64,000 nucleotides of DNA from assembly GCA_008638375.1 (NCBI GenBank), contig CM018049.1, positions 1,474,001-1,538,000 on the forward strand, written 5' to 3'. The notes under the pieces were generated by a model. That model saw only the letters and a program-made list of their open reading frames with translations, searched no databases and was not told the origin of the DNA. Position numbers and translations under genes: made by a program. The stretch's first letter is position 1; each line of letters opens with the position of its first letter. The stretch comes from Nyssa sinensis. Its lineage: Eukaryota > Streptophyta > Magnoliopsida > Cornales > Nyssaceae. Shown here in pieces: positions 58,561 to 64,000 of the stretch.

Positions 58561-58835
58561 GACTTTTATGCCAAGGCCACTGCAAGGAGATGAAAGACCC
58601 ATAATTGAGTAGCTGCAACTAGGGGGAGTTTTCTTCACCACACCTAGTGATGATTAGGCCTCTACCTCAAGAGCTACAGGTATGCTCACAACTTTTCGTT
58701 CTTAACGTATATAGGACTTATTCACCATTGATTCCTCACTCTTATATATATATATATATCACTTGCAATATGTTAAGTTAAATGTAGAAACTGAGTCTCT
58801 AGGTTACTCGTTAACTGTCTTGATTCCTTTAAGGA
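58561..58835 (+). pseudogene. gypsy-R protease remnant
   Basis: After the gag tail, a degraded retropepsin region is recognised mainly by LNVETESLGYSLTVLIPL (58780..58835), equivalent to the segment after the active site in gypsy-L and gypsy-M. The active-site block itself is lost and a (TA)n tract occupies 58744..58759. Similarity ends abruptly near 58835. Confidence 0.65.
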
Positions 58836-60516
58836 AAGTCGTTTCTCTCTTATTTTTTTTATTCTGCCCTAGCTGCCTCCTTTTATTCTTCAGCGCCTCC
58901 CCTTTTAAACACCGCACCTCCCAAGCCCTAGACAATGGTAGAAGCTTCTAGGTTCCAACGTGAGGGGCTTTGGTTGGACGGCTTGTATACATTTGAGATC
59001 AGCCCATAATTTACAAAGTGAACAGGGTGGTAAAACAAGCCCATTATGCCAAGTCAAACCTTCATCTTTAAATTTGAAATAAAATTTAAATGATGACAAT
59101 GAAGCCTAAAATCAACCAGAAAATAAATAAAATTAGACTAAAGTTTAAAGTTAAGAGGTGATAAAATATTCTAAATTATGCAAGTCATCACACATTAGAG
59201 ACGTTTTTGGGGCTATCTTGAGGGCCATCCTTGAACATAACTTAGACTATTTTGACCATTGGTTGAGGAGGTATTAGATTGATATTAAAAACCTATCTTG
59301 GGTGAGTCTAGTTAGCAAATCTTCATTTTTAATTTTAGGAAAACATGAGAAAATAAATGGGTAATCAACTAAATCCATTTAATTGCCTTTAATTAATTCT
59401 TTTTAGTTCATTTTCACTCACTCCTCGGGTTTTGGAAATTCGGGGCGTGACGGAATCCACATTGCGAGGTGATTAGTCTCATATGTAACTAAAGATTCAA
59501 TAGCATACTAGCACTCATTCATTTGCAAGTATTGTTATCCATAATTTTTGTCCATCCTAGACTTCATCTTATGTCTCAGAATTAGCTCAAGGCAGTTAGT
59601 CATCCCATCGTTATTGTCATTACATTCGTCATTCAAGGTTTATCAAAATCAAGTAAGATTTTCCAACCATAGAAGTTCTCAACTTCCTTAGTATCACAAA
59701 TTTAGTTATTCTTACTGTTTCCAACAATCACAATTGTACCTCAGAGAATTACGTAACCCTTTACCATAATCGTTGTCCTCAATTTTTTTTTTTGTTGACT
59801 TTTTACTACAAGTTTAGTATCTTCAATCATTAAATCACATTAATCCTAAAAATTTCTTTGAAATCATTAATCACTTAATTTTTGTAATGAACTCAGCTAA
59901 CTTAATAGAGTATTGCCCACAATTGGGTCTTACCTTCTCCGAGATCAATAAGATCCATTAAATTCCTCAAAGATGATTAATCATGTGTCAATCTTCTTTT
60001 AGAACCATTATATTTCATAATGTTAACTTTGATAGTCTTGTTGAATTAGTAATTGCCTCTCAAGGCTCTATTTATTTTTACCCTATCAGTGTCTATCTAT
60101 CACTCACTCAATAGTCCTTAAATTTCTAGTATATCATCAATTCATCTAGAGTCTCAAACTTCTCATGCCACTGTCCTTTAAGTCTTCTTCAGACTGTCCC
60201 TCCTATAGCTTTGTTGTTAGTTCCACCGACTTTCTAAAGTTTCACAATCCCAACTCTATGTCACTCTATATCTTCCAAAAGAGCATTAACCATTGCCCTT
60301 GTTCATACTATAGTTTCCCATAATTCATGAATCAATTCACAACTCAATTATCTAAGAATCATCAACCTCAATACCGGTATGATTCTTCTTAAGAATCCTT
60401 AACCTTTGCTCTTTTGCATACTATTATCTTCCAAAAGTCACTATTCATTTGATTATCTCAATCGCCTAAGAATTATCAAATTCAACTATGATATAGTCTT
60501 TCCCAAAGATCATTAA
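58836..60516. other. Unresolved degenerate repeat DNA
   Basis: No convincing gene. Around 59425..59452 the plus strand has ggaaattcggggcgtgac, which read on the minus strand looks like a TGTCACGCCCCGAATTTCC-type LTR start, so 58836..59452 may be an old LTR whose other end I cannot place. 59453..60516 is AT-rich with 'attaatc..cattaatc' and 'agaatcatcaa'-type recurring phrases, and no open frame that I recognise. Confidence 0.4.
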
Positions 60517-62919
60517 TGTAACACCCCGAACTGATTATTGATAATTAAGTCGCTAATTAAATATTATGGACTTTAAGAAGCAAAATAATAGTTAAGAAAA
60601 ATTAGATCATGACAACGAAGGCAATAATAAAATAAATTTATGACTAATGAAAATGGTACGTGAAGAAAATAAAATAATAAGACTTCAATTGAAGAATTCG
60701 ACACATTAGGAAAATGAATAAAAATACAAGTACATGAGAAGAAAAATAAAAATAATGCAAAAAAAGAAAAATGGGATAAAATATGCAAAATGCCAAACAA
60801 GGCATAAGATGGAAAAATGGAGAAAATAAGGCCAAAATGTTTGAACCTTAGACCAAAAAAATTACCAGTTGGACTACAAGTACTTTTGTGCTATATATCT
60901 CATAAGATATATGTATATACTATATTAAACCCCATTCCACCACCCTCCACAGCCAATCAGAATACATGCAACACCTCATCCCAAATTTAATATATAAATA
61001 TATGTATATGTATATGTATATGTATATATATATATGTATGTATACATGCGTGAGACAGAAAACAAATGTGTTATGCATGTGTGTGTGGTGTGCGGCTAGA
61101 GAGAAAGAGAGAGAGTGTGAGAGAAGAAGAATAAGAGAGGGAGAAGAGGAAAACAACTTGCATGCAAGCACTGTTTGAGGCATATGAAGCTTAGTAGGAC
61201 TCAAAATTGAGCCAAGCAGAAAGAAGGAGCCCATTGTTGAAGGTAAAACCCAACTTTCTCTTTCTAGAAAAATGATGCAAAAACTTACTGTGTAATGGTA
61301 TTAGTTTGCATGCATGGTTTTATTTGTGATATACTAGGGTTTTGGAAGTGGAAAAGGAGACCCAAGAGAGCTAAAACAACCACCTTACATAAAATCCACC
61401 ATTGGTGGACCTCCAAAGAAGCAGACCTGAACCAACCTTCATTAAACTTAATTACTTCACTTGGGAGTTGAAATAAACCTCACAAGGGTCTCAAAAACCC
61501 TAGTCTACAACCTAAAAACCTAGGAGAAAAGCCCTAAATCTCGAGTTGCAAGTCACAGTTTTGGAAACCAACTCCTACAAAACGAACACAAAACCTTATT
61601 TTGTGATCGAGAGATGAACCCCCTTGATGAGACAAACACAATGAGCCCAAGCCCATCAATTTTGGGCAAGAAATGACCGTGTATGAACCCCATAATGAGA
61701 GATGCACCGAAACTCTAATGAAGCTTTTGAGCTCAATTCGAGCTCCCAAACTAATGCCAAAATATTCCTTAATGCTTCAAAAACTAATAGGAACAAACCG
61801 CAGAGGAAATGGATGTCTAAAACTACATGAAATAGGATTTAAAAAATCTTGCAACTAGGGCAATAGAAACTGGGTGATGGGGAAGAAGATGAACAGGAAC
61901 GGGTCGGTTTCGGGTTTGGGTCGAAACCCGCCTAGTCGCATATATGGTTTAGTTACACGGCATCATTTAGGCCTTGGTTTTTAAATTTAAAACAAAGTAG
62001 GTTTGTTTGGATATGAGGTTAGAAGTTAAATTTAATAACCCCACGAGGAAAAGGGATATCCTATCCCTGTTTTGCCCTTCTATCTGCCGTTAGGCAAATG
62101 AATTCTGAAAAACATAAAGAGGAGCCGCAGCTCCCCAAACTAGAAATAGAGACCTCACGCACGTTGGATCCCAAACCTCTACATGGGTTCCACTGTGCCA
62201 CCGTGGCACATATGATATTATATTGACAAAATAAATATATAATATGAAATTAGATAATTTAATTAATTAATTTAATTTTATTATAGTAAAATTTCCCGTT
62301 ACCTAAACAAAATAAAAGGGGAGTTCATTTTAACTTTTTCTGACATTCTGTACCCAATGACGAGGTCCATTTTACGAGAAGAGGTTCCAAAAAATTAAGA
62401 CACGTAAAATATAAAATTACCATTTTACGCCTAAAGATGCTTGAAGCCAAATGGAAGTCTGAGAAGGTCTAAATTGACTTTATTCGACGTTTCAGGCCCA
62501 ACGGTGAGGTCCATATTATCAAAATAGTTACCGAAAAATAAGACATGTGAAAATGCAAATTTATTAAATTACGCCTAAGAGTCTGATTTAACTATGAAGA
62601 GTTCGATTTAACTAAAATAAGACCTATCCTAGAAAATTAGGATTCACCCAGTCTAAGAATAAATTAAGAACATCAAATAGGTGGTAATTTAAATTCAATG
62701 TGGAATTAATTAAATTATTCATAAATTGTTCTTAGGAACTACAAGGGAAAGGGAAAGGCACACCAGTAGCGCCAACCCCAAGGACAAAACTGAGTAATCC
62801 TATACTTTGAAGTGGAGATTTTAACTCCATAATTTTTGAAGTATTTTAAGTTCAAAATTGTGAAGTGAATTAAGTTCAAAATTTCTATATTTATATGATT
62901 CATGATTCTAAAGTATTAT
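60517..62919 (+). repeat. LTR (5' portion), interrupted at 62920
   Basis: Starts TGTAACACCCCGAACTGATT. It carries the text shared with the other LTRs: 'acttttgtgcta' near 60890, the repeated 'aatgacgaggtcc' type unit near 62350, a second near 62500, and a segment at 62740 like the 'aaggaaaagg' junction region. (TA)n lies at 61000..61036 and weak tRNA-like segments at 60837..60876 and 62108..62200. No LTR 3' end occurs before the next LTR start, so the remainder is probably beyond the window. Open frames here are not genes. Confidence 0.7.
62108..62200 (-). other. tRNA-like segment, antisense inside an LTR (weak B-box)
   Basis: Minus strand: TGGCACAGTGGA (A-box, 62200 to 62189, 11 of 12), a poor B-box GGTCTCTATTTC (62154 to 62143), then a short T5 run (62112 to 62108). 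Confidence 0.3.
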
Positions 62920-63505
62920 TGTAATACCCCGACCCAAATTAGAGGCTATTAAGCTGTTGTGTTGAAATTGGAAATCAACACCTTTAGTAACAAGGTCGGT
63001 GTCGACCCCGACGCACGAACCTTAAGTAAGTGTCCTGAAAAGTCAGGATGACTGTACATCACTTTCGTTGCAATCACCAACATGTCGATTTTGATGATAA
63101 TTACATTTTCACGTCAACTACCAATTGTTGATACGAGTACGAGAATTTGGACAAATATTACGAGAATACGAAGATTAGTACAAGATAATGCATTTAAGAA
63201 AATAATTAATTTTTTTAAAGTAATTAATTATTTTAAGTATAAGAAATAAATTGTGACAATTAATATACGTAATTAAATATAGAGATATATATGTATATAT
63301 ATTGTATAAATAATTATAACCTTAAATATATATATATATATATATATATAATTATAAATGAATATATATGTGTATGTGAATGCATGCATGTATGCCAAAA
63401 TATGTATGTATGAGATGTATGTATAATAGGGCATGCTATTATCCAAAGTGTACAAAAGTGGGAGAGGTATGTGTATTATCCAAGGTGTATTTGGGTTGAA
63501 CTTTG

Positions 63506-63547
<42 letters not shown>

Positions 63548-64000
63548 AGTCAAACACCACACACACACACAACCGGCCACTCATGGCCTGCCCAACAGTG
63601 GCAATTCAGGCCACTCATGAAGAAACCTGAAATGGGTTAAACCAAAGAGAGGGGGCAATCAGAAATTTCAATGATTTCTTCTCCTTATACATAATACATG
63701 GTGCTTATACACACAAACACAACCATCCGAGAGTGAGGGAGAGATTGAAGGAATTTCTGAGACATTCAGAAGTAGGAAGCAAGGAGCAAGGGAGAGAGAA
63801 ACAATTTGAAACAAGGTAAACCCTCAAACACTTGAATTTCTCTCTCTAGGAATTTTATATGTATGAATCTGTTTTAAGCCTTTAATCTAGCATATATGAT
63901 GATTAGGATGAATATACATGAATTATGCATGAAAATCTAGACCTAAAACACCTAAGAAACACAGGCCGTACACAAGGCAGCCATGGATGGACCTTGCTTG
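62920..64000 (+). repeat. LTR (5' portion) nested in the LTR starting 60517, runs off the window
   Basis: Starts TGTAATACCCCGACCCAA, the same terminus type as 33098 and 34467. The preceding 5-mer ATTAT would be its target duplication if its far flank could be seen. It includes long (TA)n tracts near 63329..63350 and 63508..63545 and a (CA)n-like run near 63560. No gene. Confidence 0.7.

Larger units (their letters stand above)
47107..58835 (+). mobile_element. gypsy-R: 5' part of a Ty3/gypsy element, truncated after protease
   Basis: 5' LTR (47107..57318, split by solo LTR 48833..55358), PBS at 57323..57334, gag from about 57570, zinc knuckles and a protease remnant, after which similarity stops near 58835. 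RT, RNase H, integrase and the 3' LTR are not found before the next LTR at 60517. The 5 bp before the LTR (GTCTT) has no partner in the window. Gag is related to, but clearly diverged from, that of gypsy-M. Confidence 0.85.

Overview
This window looks like nuclear DNA of a eudicot plant, probably a woody species with a repeat-rich genome; I cannot name the species. It holds one intact host gene, an intron-containing pectin galacturonosyltransferase of the GAUT4 type (coding exons 40936..45193, plus strand). That gene sits in an island of about 7 kb. Almost everything else is LTR retrotransposon DNA, inserted element within element.

Left block (1..15427): the remains of a minus-strand Ty3/gypsy element, here called gypsy-L. 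Its gag, zinc-knuckle, protease and reverse-transcriptase pieces are split by three single-LTR insertions (156..3862, 4887..7937, 8015..11323). The last of these contains a fourth LTR (9306..11138). The 5' LTR of gypsy-L (12347..15427) is truncated and abuts, in inverted orientation, the truncated 5' LTR of a second element.

Middle block (15424..39530): gypsy-M is a plus-strand Ty3/gypsy element. Its C-terminal chromodomain-like segment and LTRs of about 3.3 kb suggest the Tekay/Del chromovirus lineage. It has a tRNA-iMet-type primer site, gag, pol and a polypurine tract, but carries many stop codons and altered catalytic residues. Solo LTR 19608..23218 cuts it between the two halves of RNase H. 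A complete, young Ty1/copia element (25014..33067, minus strand, 275/276 bp LTRs, TSD GGGGA) sits just before its 3' end, and that copia element is itself cut in integrase by solo LTR 27583..30848. The gypsy-M 3' LTR (33098..39530) is interrupted by solo LTR 34467..37599.

Host island (39531..47106): a broken TRIM-like array with three LTR copies of about 155 bp (39531..40276), then the GAUT4 promoter/5' UTR, nine coding exons and 3' flank.

Right block (47107..64000): gypsy-R is a plus-strand element whose 3.7 kb 5' LTR is split by a 6.5 kb solo LTR (48833..55358) full of tandem repeats. A decayed gag and protease remnant follow (57570..58835), then an unresolved stretch, then two more nested plus-strand LTR starts (60517 and 62920) that run off the window.

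In total, eight single-LTR insertions have recognisable 5 bp target duplications, five of them perfect and one-base mismatches in the other three. Many of the LTRs carry a tRNA-like A-box/B-box/T-run segment on the strand opposite to LTR transcription. The GAUT4 gene is the only sequence here that I expect to encode a working host protein.
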